Below, piece by piece: positions 1 to 8,693 of a DNA stretch of 14,533 nucleotides. This DNA comes from Dehalococcoidia bacterium UBA2979 (GTDB taxonomy: Bacteria; Chloroflexota; Dehalococcoidia; UBA2979), in contig DEAP01000026.1 in the NCBI GenBank assembly GCA_002348225.1, positions 1 through 14,533 on the forward strand, given 5' to 3'. The notes beneath the pieces are model-generated. The model worked only from the letters and a program-made list of their open reading frames with translations. It did no database searches and was not told the origin of the DNA. The translations under genes were made by a program, and so were the position numbers. Positions within the stretch are counted from its first letter, which is position 1; each line of letters begins with the position of its first letter.

Positions 1-1
1 A

Positions 2-403
2 TTACATTTCCCGACTGCTCCGTTAGGTGAAGTACTGAGACCACTCGGGGGAGGCTCATCTGCGGCAGATGCGATTTCATACGCTAACGACAAGCAACAC
101 AGTCAGGATGATCGTTTTATCGGCGACAACCCAGTATTGCACCCTGGATGGATCTGCGCCCGCCCGATTAGATTCCTGCATCACTCGTACGATTATTCGC
201 CAGCAATTCATGCAAGAAGTCAGATTCAGTTTTTCGGAGAGATAAAGGCTGATGAACCTATCGTTACGACAGGTACGTTCGTAGATGCATATCAGCGCAA
301 AGGTCATTCATATGCTGTAGTGGACTGCTCAACTTATGGCCCGCAGAATCGCGAATTGGTGCGCCAGCGCCACACTACTATTTTCGAGGTTGGAGCGCGC
401 TAG
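2..403 (+). CDS. MaoC-like hotdog-fold dehydratase, 3' part (5' end outside window)
   Basis: The reading frame is open from the first bases of the window to TAG at 401-403, giving 133 visible residues, so the start lies upstream and the gene is partial. The C-terminal half carries a hotdog-type pattern: a helix start near 'SPAIHARSQIQ', then strands around 'GTFVDAYQRKGHSYAVVD' and a closing 'RQRHTTIFEV'. This resembles the second hotdog domain of MaoC-like acyl-CoA dehydratases, in which an Arg/His-rich last strand is common. The hydratase catalytic Asp/His motif is not visible and could lie in the missing part, so activity is unproven; a thioesterase or a non-catalytic hotdog is possible. 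The gene overlaps the next one by one base (TAGTG), which implies translational coupling with the CoA-transferase and supports a role in acyl-CoA metabolism. The TTG at 137 is merely internal. Confidence 0.72.
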   Translation, partial: LHFPTAPLGEVLRPLGGGSSAADAISYANDKQHSQDDRFIGDNPVLHPGWICARPIRFLHHSYDYSPAIHARSQIQFFGEIKADEPIVTTGTFVDAYQRKGHSYAVVDCSTYGPQNRELVRQRHTTIFEVGAR

Positions 404-2850
404 TGTCTTCAGCTCTCGGCCCTTTATCTGGAATATTCGTCACAGACCTATCAAATTCTGTATCAGGTGCCTGGTGTTCAAGGCTTCTCGCTGACTATGG
501 TGCGGACGTGGTTGTTGTGGAACAACCCGAAGGGCATATGGTCAGGCTGCTCAAACTTCATGATGCCTCTGCAGACGAGGTGCTCTCCGAGTGGTTTCTT
601 GCCAATAAGCGCTCAGTAATGCTTGAATCTGGCGCTCAGCAATCACTACATCGCGTGCAAGAGTTGTACCACCGCTCTGACGTGATCATCCTTCCCGAAT
701 CGACTTCGGTACTAGCCGAGGCAGATGAACTAGTCCCGGATAAGCGACAGATTACAGTGTCGATAAGTTCGCATGGTTCAACGGGAAAATTGGCACAGCA
801 ACTCGGTAACGAATTGACGGCGGCGGCTCGATCTGGTTGGGCTTCTATCAACGGTACATTGGGACGTGGCCCACTCAAGCCGAGTGGGTGGCAAACGAGC
901 TATAGTGCGGGAACATTTGGTGCTCTCGGGGTGATGGCAGCACTTCTTCAACGCGAATCAACTGGAGACGGTGAATCGCTATCCATAAGCGAGCTGGATG
1001 CCACGATATCAATGCTTTCACCTGGTTTCTTACAAAGTCAGTACAGTGGTGAACCTCTTCGACCCAGTCCGGCTAATGACCTAGCTGGCGGTCCTGTACG
1101 GATAGCTGATGGTTATTTCGCACTCACTTTATCCAGAGCTCACTTCTGGCGTGATGCAATGACCCTTCTTGGTCTTGACGACCTTGCGAACGATCCAAAA
1201 TGGGAGAGCCAACGGAATAGACGAGAGAATAAGTCGGAATATATGGGACGAGTGATAGAGGCAATGTCAACTTGGAGCAAAACCGATTTGTTCGAAGAAC
1301 TGGCGCTGCGGAGGGTAGTTGCTGGGCCAGTTCTCGATATGAAAGAACTCATCGAAAACCAACACCTCGAAGAACGTGGATTCTGGCAGCACCTAAGCGA
1401 CGGGGTACGATCAGCCGTTCTCCCCGGTCCAGCGGCAAAGATGTCCGCTACGCCTTTATCCATTAGGCGACTGGCTCCTGCTATCGGCGCGCATAATAGT
1501 GATTTTGACAATAACGATGAACCTGTGACTTCTCCGCAATATAGGATTGATTCAGAACCTGTTGTTGGTTCTCTCGATAGCTCTCAGGGGCCACTGGCGG
1601 GTTATACAGGCATTGTGTTGACGCAAGCCTGGGCAGGGACGTACTGTACGATGCTGCTCGCGATGATGGGTGCGAACGTTATCCAAGTTGAAGTCCGTAG
1701 TCGACCTGATGGTTGGAGGGGAGGCTATGAGGGTGAAATCCCACCCAAGCTTCGGGATCGTGAAACAGCAATTCACTCTTGGAACTGTGGCCCTCTGTAT
1801 AATTCCGTGAATCTAGGTAAGCGCTGTGTGACGTTAGATCTATCAGACCCGGAGGGACTTAAGATATTTCGTGAACTGGTTGAAGAAGCAGACTTCATTG
1901 CTGAAAACTTTTCGCCGCGGGTGATGAAAAATTTTGGAGTTGATTACGAAGCGTTAAAAGAGATCAAGCCTGACGTAATTCTTTGTTCATTGTCGGCGTA
2001 TGGGCATACTGGCCCGTGGGCGAATGTACCCGGCATCGGAGGGACCATTGAACCGAGTTCAGGTATGTCGAGTCTTTTGGGCTACGAGGATGGAATTCCA
2101 TTGAATTCTGGTCAAATGTATCCTGATGCCGTTGCCGGGTTGAACGCCGCGACAGCTCTCACAGCAGCTTTAGTCCATCGAAAGCGAACCGGGGTAGGAC
2201 AATTCATCGATCTATCGATGATGGAGGCGAACCTGACATTTGTTGGTGAAGCGGCGACGGAGACCCTGTGGGGCGGTGCCGTGCCTGGCCCTATTGGTAA
2301 TAAACATCGGACGTGGGCTCCTCATGGTATCTATGAGTGCCATCCTGACGACCAAGGCAACCGGTCACATATAGCTATATGCTGTGAAAATGAGCAGCAA
2401 TGGAGTGCATTAAGCTCACTAATTGGCGACACTTCAAGTTCGTTTGATCACTCTGAATTTGACACACTGGAGAAAAGGAAAAGGAACGAGACGGCTCTGG
2501 ACGAGGTGTTGAGTGCGTTTTGCGCTCTGCAATTTGCTCCACAATTGTGCGAGACACTCAGTCACAGCAGAATTCCTTCAGCAGTGGTGATGAATACCCT
2601 CGAAGTAAGCGAAGATCCGGATTTAATCGGACGGAAAATTATTCAAATGATTAATCATCCAGAGGCGGGGCCGGCCTATCAGGCGACACTCCCGATTCAT
2701 TTTACTGATAGGGCTATAACAAATATTCGTCACTCTCCCCGTCACGGCGAGCATAGTTGGGAAGTGTTCAGTGACCTACTAAGTATGGACTATGAAACAT
2801 TCGCTAGACTTAAGGCGAAAGGTGTCACAGGCGAAGGTCCTCCACCGTAA
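403..2850 (+). CDS. Tandem CaiB/BaiF (class III) CoA-transferase, two-domain fusion
   Basis: This 815-residue protein contains two consecutive CaiB/BaiF-type domains (about 1-370 and 395-780), twice the usual ~400 residues. Each begins with the family's N-terminal pattern ('LSGIFVTDLSNSVSGAWC' and 'LAGYTGIVLTQAWAGTYC') followed by a 'GADVVVVE/GANVIQVE' strand. The second domain holds the conserved Asp expected to form the aspartyl-CoA thioester, in 'QMYPDAVAG' (D575). The aligned position in the first domain is Ser166 ('WQTSYSAG'), so that half looks catalytically dead. Class III enzymes form interlocked dimers, so the fusion may fold as an intramolecular pseudo-heterodimer. DddD (DMSP CoA-transferase/lyase) has the same two-domain layout, but I see nothing specific enough to assign it. 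The GTG start overlaps the upstream stop, with GGAG 7 nt before it. The acceptor acid and CoA donor are unknown. Confidence 0.9.
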   Translation: MSSALGPLSGIFVTDLSNSVSGAWCSRLLADYGADVVVVEQPEGHMVRLLKLHDASADEVLSEWFLANKRSVMLESGAQQSLHRVQELYHRSDVIILPESTSVLAEADELVPDKRQITVSISSHGSTGKLAQQLGNELTAAARSGWASINGTLGRGPLKPSGWQTSYSAGTFGALGVMAALLQRESTGDGESLSISELDATISMLSPGFLQSQYSGEPLRPSPANDLAGGPVRIADGYFALTLSRAHFWRDAMTLLGLDDLANDPKWESQRNRRENKSEYMGRVIEAMSTWSKTDLFEELALRRVVAGPVLDMKELIENQHLEERGFWQHLSDGVRSAVLPGPAAKMSATPLSIRRLAPAIGAHNSDFDNNDEPVTSPQYRIDSEPVVGSLDSSQGPLAGYTGIVLTQAWAGTYCTMLLAMMGANVIQVEVRSRPDGWRGGYEGEIPPKLRDRETAIHSWNCGPLYNSVNLGKRCVTLDLSDPEGLKIFRELVEEADFIAENFSPRVMKNFGVDYEALKEIKPDVILCSLSAYGHTGPWANVPGIGGTIEPSSGMSSLLGYEDGIPLNSGQMYPDAVAGLNAATALTAALVHRKRTGVGQFIDLSMMEANLTFVGEAATETLWGGAVPGPIGNKHRTWAPHGIYECHPDDQGNRSHIAICCENEQQWSALSSLIGDTSSSFDHSEFDTLEKRKRNETALDEVLSAFCALQFAPQLCETLSHSRIPSAVVMNTLEVSEDPDLIGRKIIQMINHPEAGPAYQATLPIHFTDRAITNIRHSPRHGEHSWEVFSDLLSMDYETFARLKAKGVTGEGPPP

Positions 2851-2863
2851 TTCATAGAACGTC

Positions 2864-2870
2864 GAAAGGA
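2864..2870 (+). promoter_or_regulatory. Ribosome binding site of the crotonase-like gene
   Basis: A strong AAAGGAG-type Shine-Dalgarno lies about 6 nt before the ATG at 2877, inside the 26-bp gap after the CoA-transferase stop. It fixes the crotonase start and indicates independent strong initiation within the operon. Confidence 0.7.
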
Positions 2871-2876
2871 GCTGTC

Positions 2877-3704
2877 ATGTCAAAATTCGATAATGTGCAG
2901 TATGAAACAGAAGATCGAGTGGCGATCGTCACGCTTGACCGAGTGCGGTATCGCAATGCCCTTAGCGATTTCCTAATGGAAGATCTCGATGCTGCATTTA
3001 GGCAGGCTGTGGACGATCGGGATATTCGCGCGATCACTGTTTTCGGTGCCGGAGAACATTTTTCGGCCGGGCACGATCTCGGCTCTCCTCAGAGGGCAGA
3101 AGGAGAAGTGAATAAGCCCACAGAGGAAGGTATACGAGGTAAATATAGGAGGTCGTGGGATTTTGATGTGGAACGCGGTCTTCGATGGCGAAGCCTTGAA
3201 AAGCCCGTGATCGCTGGTGTGCATGGATACTGTATTTTTGCAGCGTGGGCAGTGGCGTCATGCGCCGATATTATCTTCGCGTCTGATGACGCATTGTTTC
3301 TTCCCTCCAACTTCCAATATTTTTCTGTTCCGTGGGATTTGCATCATCGAAAGGCAAAGGAGATATTATTTGAAAGCCGATTCATTGACGCGGAAGAGGC
3401 GAAGCAGACTGGCCTAGTGAATCGTGTATATGCAAAAGACGATTTGCGAACCGAGACTCTAGCCTATGCTCATCGCGTGAGCGAAAACGATCCATTCCAG
3501 CTCCGTATGATGAAAATGGCGATCAACCAGGCTCAGGATATTCAAGGTCTGACGGCACATATACAAGGGTCGTACGCGCACTACAGCTTGTCCTCCAATG
3601 CCGAAAAAGATCCCGGCTATGCACTCGCAGAGACTGACGGTAAAAGGCGACCAATGGTGCAACGAGCTCTGGATAATTATCATGCGGCCAAGTCACGCGA
3701 GTAA
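2877..3704 (+). CDS. Crotonase-superfamily protein lacking both hydratase glutamates
   Basis: The 275-residue length is normal for the enoyl-CoA hydratase/isomerase superfamily. The first oxyanion-hole segment is clear ('EHFSAGHDL', residues 60-68), as are the central 'KPVIAGVHGY' strand and the later 'RFIDAEEAKQTGLVNRV' helix. Aligned by eye to rat mitochondrial crotonase, the second oxyanion loop GGG becomes F-A-A (121-123), the catalytic Glu144 position is Ala125 and the Glu164 position is Asn145. A classical syn-hydration mechanism therefore looks impossible; isomerase, hydrolase, decarboxylase or C-C lyase chemistry, as in other crotonase branches, is more likely. Its place 26 bp behind a CoA-transferase and a hotdog dehydratase gene suggests it acts on the CoA thioester made by the transferase. 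The family assignment is firm; the reaction is unknown. Confidence 0.88.
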   Translation: MSKFDNVQYETEDRVAIVTLDRVRYRNALSDFLMEDLDAAFRQAVDDRDIRAITVFGAGEHFSAGHDLGSPQRAEGEVNKPTEEGIRGKYRRSWDFDVERGLRWRSLEKPVIAGVHGYCIFAAWAVASCADIIFASDDALFLPSNFQYFSVPWDLHHRKAKEILFESRFIDAEEAKQTGLVNRVYAKDDLRTETLAYAHRVSENDPFQLRMMKMAINQAQDIQGLTAHIQGSYAHYSLSSNAEKDPGYALAETDGKRRPMVQRALDNYHAAKSRE

Positions 3705-3715
3705 AACAAATTCAT

Positions 3716-4711
3716 GTGACAATAATTGATGTGCAGCCAAGACGAACGATATTGCTTTTCATCTGTATGTTGCAATCGCTATTTGCTTGCGGTGAATTAA
3801 CGTCCTCTGACAATGAACTGAACTTCTCGGACGAGTCGATTGCTGCTTCTTGGGAAGATTCTGGTTTGATCGCTCGGAGAGCGACCTCTCCACCAGGCAT
3901 TGGGAGATCCCGTATAAGTTTCGCTTTCCAGACTTATGGCGATCAAGAGTCCGGTTTTAGGCACGATTTGCAGGGGATTGTTGAGATTTTCCGGCTGGAT
4001 AATGAGTATCTGCCGGTCCCTGGGAGCGAAGAATCATATTCGTTACGGCGAGTGTCACTGGGCCGTAAGGAATCAAATCACAAACATGCGGACGGAACGA
4101 ATCACGTTCATAATGATCCGGTCGTCTCCGTTTATGCGGCAGAGGTGGATTTTCAGTATGGAGGTGTATGGGGTGCTAAATTTATCGTGAAGGACTCGAC
4201 TGATCTCGAGCTCCCACCTATTCTTTTGTCTTTTCTGGTACAAAACTCACGATTGATGTCGAGTGAAGGGTCCACTGTTCCTGCAACCATTCAGCCGATT
4301 ATGAACGAACAAAACTCAATTGAATCATTAAGTAGCGCTAATCCTGCTAATCCGGAAATGCATCAGATTTCCATCCGTGACTCGCTGGAGCTTGGGAAAC
4401 CAGTGATAGTTTCGTTCGTTACTCCGTCCTTTTGTCAGACGAAATTGTGTGGTCCTGTTTTAGAAGAAGCGATCAATCCCAACTATGATCAATTCAATGG
4501 CGAGGTGATTTTTATTCATGTCGAGCCATATGATTTAGACAGACTGAAGAGTGGTGAGGGTTTGTACTTAGTGCCCGCCATGGCTGAGTGGGGATTGACT
4601 AGCGAACCTTGGGTTTTCGTTATTGACACTGAAGGTAAAGTAAGGGTCGGACTTGAAGGGATCACCGATGCGGAGGAACTTTCGCTCTATATTGGTGCAG
4701 TCCTCAATTGA
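3716..4711 (+). CDS. Lipoprotein with C-terminal thioredoxin-like domain
   Basis: The N-terminus has 'PRR' followed by a hydrophobic stretch and a lipobox 'LFAC' (Cys25), so the protein is probably exported and lipid-anchored. Residues 65-165 look like a beta-rich domain with a histidine cluster (His122, 124, 130, 132 in 'NHKHADGTNHVHNDP'), possibly metal-binding. Residues 215-331 form a thioredoxin-like domain: 'GKPVIVSFVTPSFC', then Cys240 and Cys245 in C-X4-C ('FCQTKLCGP') rather than the classical C-X2-C, a cis-proline candidate at 'SEPW' (Pro298) and the 'FVIDTEGKV' strand. It may act in thiol redox or metal handling outside the membrane. The GTG at 3716 has no visible Shine-Dalgarno; GTG 3731 is an alternative that keeps the signal peptide. 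It lies 11 bp after the crotonase gene, so it could be co-transcribed, although its role in that pathway is unclear. Confidence 0.75.
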   Translation: MTIIDVQPRRTILLFICMLQSLFACGELTSSDNELNFSDESIAASWEDSGLIARRATSPPGIGRSRISFAFQTYGDQESGFRHDLQGIVEIFRLDNEYLPVPGSEESYSLRRVSLGRKESNHKHADGTNHVHNDPVVSVYAAEVDFQYGGVWGAKFIVKDSTDLELPPILLSFLVQNSRLMSSEGSTVPATIQPIMNEQNSIESLSSANPANPEMHQISIRDSLELGKPVIVSFVTPSFCQTKLCGPVLEEAINPNYDQFNGEVIFIHVEPYDLDRLKSGEGLYLVPAMAEWGLTSEPWVFVIDTEGKVRVGLEGITDAEELSLYIGAVLN

Positions 4712-4717
4712 GCTCGA

Positions 4718-6190
4718 TTATTTGGCTGCAGATCTTCCGGCGATTCGACCAAACACCGACCCAGCCATTAATCCAGTACCTCCCGCGTAATTATGATAAA
4801 AGAGGCCTCCTAAGAGTTCGCCAGCCGCGTACAAGCCTGTAATGGGAAGATCTTCGGTATCCAGTACTTGCCCAGTGGCTGCATTTGCCCGGAGACCTCC
4901 AAAGGTGAACGTAATGCCACAAGTGACTGCAAAACCAATGAATGGCGGTTCACTCAAAGGTAACGCCCAATTGGATTTCGGTGGGGTTATTCCTACGGTT
5001 GCTAATCCATCAAGGACGGCAGGATCATACGAACCACTCTGGCATGCCTCATTGTATTTGTTGACAGTATCTACAAAATTCTTTGGTTGTATGCCTAGAG
5101 AATCGGCTAACTCTTCAAGTGTAGATGCTTCCGCTTTGGTGACCTCTTTGATTCGATACTCATCCCGTAGCCTTGCAGCCGTCTGTTGGTCGAATATTTG
5201 GAAAGCTACGCCGTACGGCTGCTTTAAAATTTCCCGGCCATACTTTGCGTAGGTGTAGTTTCGCATATCTGCGCCTTCATCTACGAATCTGTCACCATTG
5301 GTATTGACCACTATCCCTAGAGGATAGGAATGCTTTTGATATAAATCACCGATTCGACGATTGCCAGTCGGCGGGGCATTTAAATCCCAAGCGACTGCAT
5401 GCGCTGATGACCAGTGGCCGAATGGCTGTGCACCAATCTCAAGGGCGGAACGGATTACCTCACCAGTATTGTGTCGAGAACCTCTGATCTTTGCAAATTC
5501 CCAACCAGGACCGAGATAGCGCGTGCGCATCTCTACATTGGCCTGGAATCCGCCCGCTGCGAGTACCACTGCATCACTAGACAACTCACTGATACCCGAT
5601 GCGTCCTTTACCCTGATGCCATTCACCGCTCCACGATAATCAGTAAGTAAGTTCGTCATTTTTGTTCCAAATTTGACATCAATGCCCTGTCGTTCCACTG
5701 CGGCATATAGTGCATCCGAAAGACCTTCACCGGCCCCTACAGCCTCTGTGATCATTCCGCCCCAAAATTTTAGTATCCCATCAACTTCATAAGCCTGGCG
5801 TCCGTACATGAGAACCCATCTCACCAACCCGTAATCTCGCATCCATTTCACGGTGTCAAATGCGTCCGACACTAATCGATTCACCATATCTGGATCCGCA
5901 GCTCCTTCGCTCACACGTAAGAGATCATCTGACATATGTTTTGCTGAATAATTGCCTACGTCGATCCGATTAAGTTCCGCATCGGACAAGTCCGGTATGA
6001 GATCTTGGATGTCCTCAATACCGTTGTATGGAAAACGGAATCCTCCACCAGTGAAAAATGTATTGCCACCTCGTTCCTCAAGAGTGGCTTTTTCGATGAC
6101 AGTCACGTTCGCACCGTGTTCGCTTGCAGACAGAGCGGCACAAAGTGCGGCGTTACCACCACCTACTATGATCACCCGCTTGGCAGCCAT
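4718..6190 (-). CDS. FAD-dependent dehydrogenase, TcuA / fumarate-reductase-flavoprotein family
   Basis: The 490-residue protein opens with a Rossmann FAD-binding motif 'VIIVGGGNAALCAAL' and an acidic residue ending the second strand ('VTVIEK', Glu33). It ends with the family's C-terminal FAD signature 'GLYAAGELLGGLFYHNYAGG' and 'FGRIAG'. 'RGGNTFFTGGGFRF' and the 'LKFWGG' segment resemble tricarballylate dehydrogenase (TcuA)-like proteins; 3-ketosteroid dehydrogenases and soluble fumarate reductases share the fold, so the substrate is open. A Delta1- or alpha,beta-dehydrogenation of an acid, CoA ester or ring ketone is the likely reaction. The ATG has AGGAGA just upstream, and this Shine-Dalgarno overlaps the stop codon of the preceding CoA-transferase gene 8 bp away, so the two are coupled. 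It is the last gene of the minus-strand run and converges on the lipoprotein gene with 6 bp between stops. Confidence 0.88.
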   Translation of the reverse strand: MAAKRVIIVGGGNAALCAALSASEHGANVTVIEKATLEERGGNTFFTGGGFRFPYNGIEDIQDLIPDLSDAELNRIDVGNYSAKHMSDDLLRVSEGAADPDMVNRLVSDAFDTVKWMRDYGLVRWVLMYGRQAYEVDGILKFWGGMITEAVGAGEGLSDALYAAVERQGIDVKFGTKMTNLLTDYRGAVNGIRVKDASGISELSSDAVVLAAGGFQANVEMRTRYLGPGWEFAKIRGSRHNTGEVIRSALEIGAQPFGHWSSAHAVAWDLNAPPTGNRRIGDLYQKHSYPLGIVVNTNGDRFVDEGADMRNYTYAKYGREILKQPYGVAFQIFDQQTAARLRDEYRIKEVTKAEASTLEELADSLGIQPKNFVDTVNKYNEACQSGSYDPAVLDGLATVGITPPKSNWALPLSEPPFIGFAVTCGITFTFGGLRANAATGQVLDTEDLPITGLYAAGELLGGLFYHNYAGGTGLMAGSVFGRIAGRSAAK

Positions 6191-6194
6191 AATT

Positions 6195-6200
6195 TCTCCT
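6195..6200 (-). promoter_or_regulatory. Shine-Dalgarno overlapping the upstream stop codon
   Basis: On the minus strand the TAG of the tandem CoA-transferase (6201-6199) is part of TAGGAGA, whose AGGAGA serves the flavoprotein ATG at 6190 with a 4-nt spacer. Terminating ribosomes would be positioned to re-initiate, pointing to coupled, near-equimolar translation. Confidence 0.75.
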
Positions 6201-8670
6201 AAGCCCTTGTTATGAAGTCAGTTGTTATTAGACTGTCTCGAAATGCTTCTATCTCAGCACCGTTGTAACCGAGTTCTTCGAGAATTTCCTCTGAGTGCTG
6301 GCCAAATGCCGGTCCGGACAATTTTGGGAGTATAGCTCGTCGTTCGAAACGCCATGAGGGCCGTGCCGTGCCATGAGAGCCTTTTACTGCATGTTTTACA
6401 TCGATAAACATTTTTCTTTCGTTAAGATGTTCGTCATTGAGAAGTACTAGTGATGACATGACTGGGGAGGCGTCGATACCCCCAGCCTGTAGTAATTCTG
6501 CCATTTCTTCAACGTGACGAGTCATTGTCCAACCTCGAATTATTTCGTCGATTTCATCTTTTAATGTTTGCCGATCGGCGGCACGGAGATATTTATCATG
6601 CCGGAGTTCCGGATGATCGATCAGATTTACTAGCTTGAGCCAGTCTGCGTCTGATCTGCAAGAAATAGCTAACCAACAGTCGGAAACATGACCGACAGGT
6701 TGTCGATCAGGGCCTAGTACGGGCCGGCTATCCGCTGACGGCATGGCTGGATAAATGTTGTGAGGCGCAAATATCAGATGATCGGTACCGGCTCGCAGAG
6801 GGAGCTGACAGTCAAATTGCTCAGCGACCATGTATTCTCCGACCAGTCCTGTGATTCCATCTCGCTGAGGTATCAGACAGTAGCTTCCGGATCCGGTGCG
6901 GGTTCGCTCGAGTAACGCTGTGGCTACAGCCGCTGCACAGGTGGAGCCAGCGATTGGATCGCCATACGATATCCCAGACTTATGAGGTGGTCCGTCCTTA
7001 TAGCCTTGTAGTGCAACAAGGCCACCCATTTGCTCAATAGTTGGTCCAAATCCAACCCGTTCAGCATCAGAGCCTTGATGACCAAACCCGGGCATAGAAA
7101 TATACACCAATTGAGGGTTGAGTTTGATCAAGTCGTTGAATCCAAGGCCATTTCTATCAGCGACTCCTGATGACCAGTTCTCAATAAATACATCAGCCGT
7201 TGCAATGAGGGCAAGCAGGGCTTTCATTCCATCTTCTTGTTTAAAATCAAGCACTAAGCTTCTCTTGCCTCTGTTGTACTCATTGAAATACGAGGAAAGG
7301 TTGATTCCTGGGGAGGTGAGTTCACCAGTCATAGTTCGTATCGGATCAGGGAAAGAGGGACCTTCGACTTTGATAACATCCGCACCCATATCTGCGAGGA
7401 ATCGGCCGCCGTAGGGTCCTGCCCATACCTGGGTCATATCAACCACACGCAGGCCATCGTAAGGCAAAGTGACATCCGCCATAGCAGCACTTGATATGAT
7501 CGAAGGGTTCGAACTATCAGGAGTCATACTATCTCGGACCTCCCGATTGTGCTCACCGATCATCGGTGGTGCTTTATGAAGCCCTCTATTCGATTTGCCG
7601 AACTGTATTGGTCCAGCAGGAACCTGATACGTACCGAACTCTGCATGATGAATTTCTTTCCAGAATCCGATTTCCTTGTAGTGCGGCCAGTCAAGCAGTT
7701 CCTTTGGTGTTGGGATTACTGAAAATGGTGCCCGGAAATTAGCAGCATTTGCAAAAATATCGGCTGCATTATGCTGTGCTGTGTATGCTGGGATTAAATG
7801 TGACAATAGCTCATTTGCTTCAATGGCCCAACCACCATTAGCGAATACTGGGTCGGTGGTCAGATCCCCATGTCCCATTGCTTCTAGAACCGAATTCGTC
7901 TGTCGAGGCATCGAAGCTACGCCAATCCAGCCGTCTGCACAGGGATGTATGCCCCATAGAGCTCGTGCATCGTTTCCAGTTCGGACCTGCTCGCCACCGT
8001 ACCAAAGTGCTGCAGGACCGCCCCCTTCCAGAGTGGCAGCCTGCACTTCCTGGATCGACAGATCAAGGATGTCTCCGACTCCACTCATTTTGGCACCAAA
8101 AAGTGCGGTTATCGTAGCACCGAAAGCTTGCAGTCCTGACTGATAATGCGCTTGATGCCCGGCTGTCAGCATTGGCGGTTTGTCTGGGTCACCTGCCAAA
8201 TACATTTGCCCACCTGCCGCGGCTCCAGTAAGTGCTCCCATTTTCCAGAAGGATTTAGGTCCAGTTCGCCCGTACGGTGTGACATGGGTAATAACTATGG
8301 ATGGCTTATCGACGGCTAACTGGTCTAGATCGATACCCAAGTCACTGAGTCTATGTGGCTGGTAACCATTGATAACCGCGTCAGCACTCGACAGTAAATC
8401 CTTAAGGAAACGCATATCGGAGATGTCAGCTGAATTTACCGTGACCGATCGCTTTGATTCCCCGAGATAGGCAAAGAGTATGCTTTTTGCAGGATCAGGA
8501 CCACCAGACTGCCAGGGGGGCAAATGTCTGATGCCGTGACCAGCCTCCGGTTCAACTACGATCGTATCGGCGCCGTAGATAGCGCAGAGGCGGGCAGCAA
8601 ACGCTGAGGCGACGTCATCCCCTAGCTCGACAACTCGCAATCCGTGTAGTGGTTGTGTCTCAGTAGACAT
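6199..8670 (-). CDS. Tandem CaiB/BaiF (class III) CoA-transferase, second two-domain fusion
   Basis: This 823-residue protein has the same two-domain layout as the plus-strand protein at 403-2850: domain one about residues 5-380 ('LHGLRVVELGDDVASAFAA') and domain two about 403-800 ('YDGLRVVDMTQVWAGPYGG', 'GADVIKVEGP'). The catalytic Asp is present in domain two ('ISYGDPIAG', D571); the aligned residue in domain one is His175 ('GHQAHYQSG'), so again only the C-terminal half looks active. 'PYGRTGP' and 'GFGHQG' are the usual glycine-rich loops after the family's central strand. The pair are paralogs, but divergent enough to suggest different substrates. The next gene (flavoprotein) follows within 8 bp. 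The start ATG has only a distant GAGG upstream, and a 15-bp palindrome lies 24 bp upstream, a possible operator. Confidence 0.9.
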   Translation of the reverse strand: MSTETQPLHGLRVVELGDDVASAFAARLCAIYGADTIVVEPEAGHGIRHLPPWQSGGPDPAKSILFAYLGESKRSVTVNSADISDMRFLKDLLSSADAVINGYQPHRLSDLGIDLDQLAVDKPSIVITHVTPYGRTGPKSFWKMGALTGAAAGGQMYLAGDPDKPPMLTAGHQAHYQSGLQAFGATITALFGAKMSGVGDILDLSIQEVQAATLEGGGPAALWYGGEQVRTGNDARALWGIHPCADGWIGVASMPRQTNSVLEAMGHGDLTTDPVFANGGWAIEANELLSHLIPAYTAQHNAADIFANAANFRAPFSVIPTPKELLDWPHYKEIGFWKEIHHAEFGTYQVPAGPIQFGKSNRGLHKAPPMIGEHNREVRDSMTPDSSNPSIISSAAMADVTLPYDGLRVVDMTQVWAGPYGGRFLADMGADVIKVEGPSFPDPIRTMTGELTSPGINLSSYFNEYNRGKRSLVLDFKQEDGMKALLALIATADVFIENWSSGVADRNGLGFNDLIKLNPQLVYISMPGFGHQGSDAERVGFGPTIEQMGGLVALQGYKDGPPHKSGISYGDPIAGSTCAAAVATALLERTRTGSGSYCLIPQRDGITGLVGEYMVAEQFDCQLPLRAGTDHLIFAPHNIYPAMPSADSRPVLGPDRQPVGHVSDCWLAISCRSDADWLKLVNLIDHPELRHDKYLRAADRQTLKDEIDEIIRGWTMTRHVEEMAELLQAGGIDASPVMSSLVLLNDEHLNERKMFIDVKHAVKGSHGTARPSWRFERRAILPKLSGPAFGQHSEEILEELGYNGAEIEAFRDSLITTDFITRA

Positions 8671-8693
8671 ATCTGCAAATACCTCAGCTAGAT

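Noticed and set aside
137..403. Complete small gene starting at TTG 137
   Set aside because: The same frame is open to the window start and the upstream residues fit the hotdog protein, so this is only the tail of a truncated gene.
403..2850. Calling either tandem CoA-transferase DddD (DMSP lyase)
   Set aside because: Only the two-domain architecture and length agree. No DMSP-related transporter or downstream ddd gene is present and I could not identify DddD-specific residues.
4703..4712. Palindrome CTCAATTGAG at the convergent gene ends as a terminator
   Set aside because: Ten bases of self-complementary sequence with no loop and no T-run; too weak to be a terminator.
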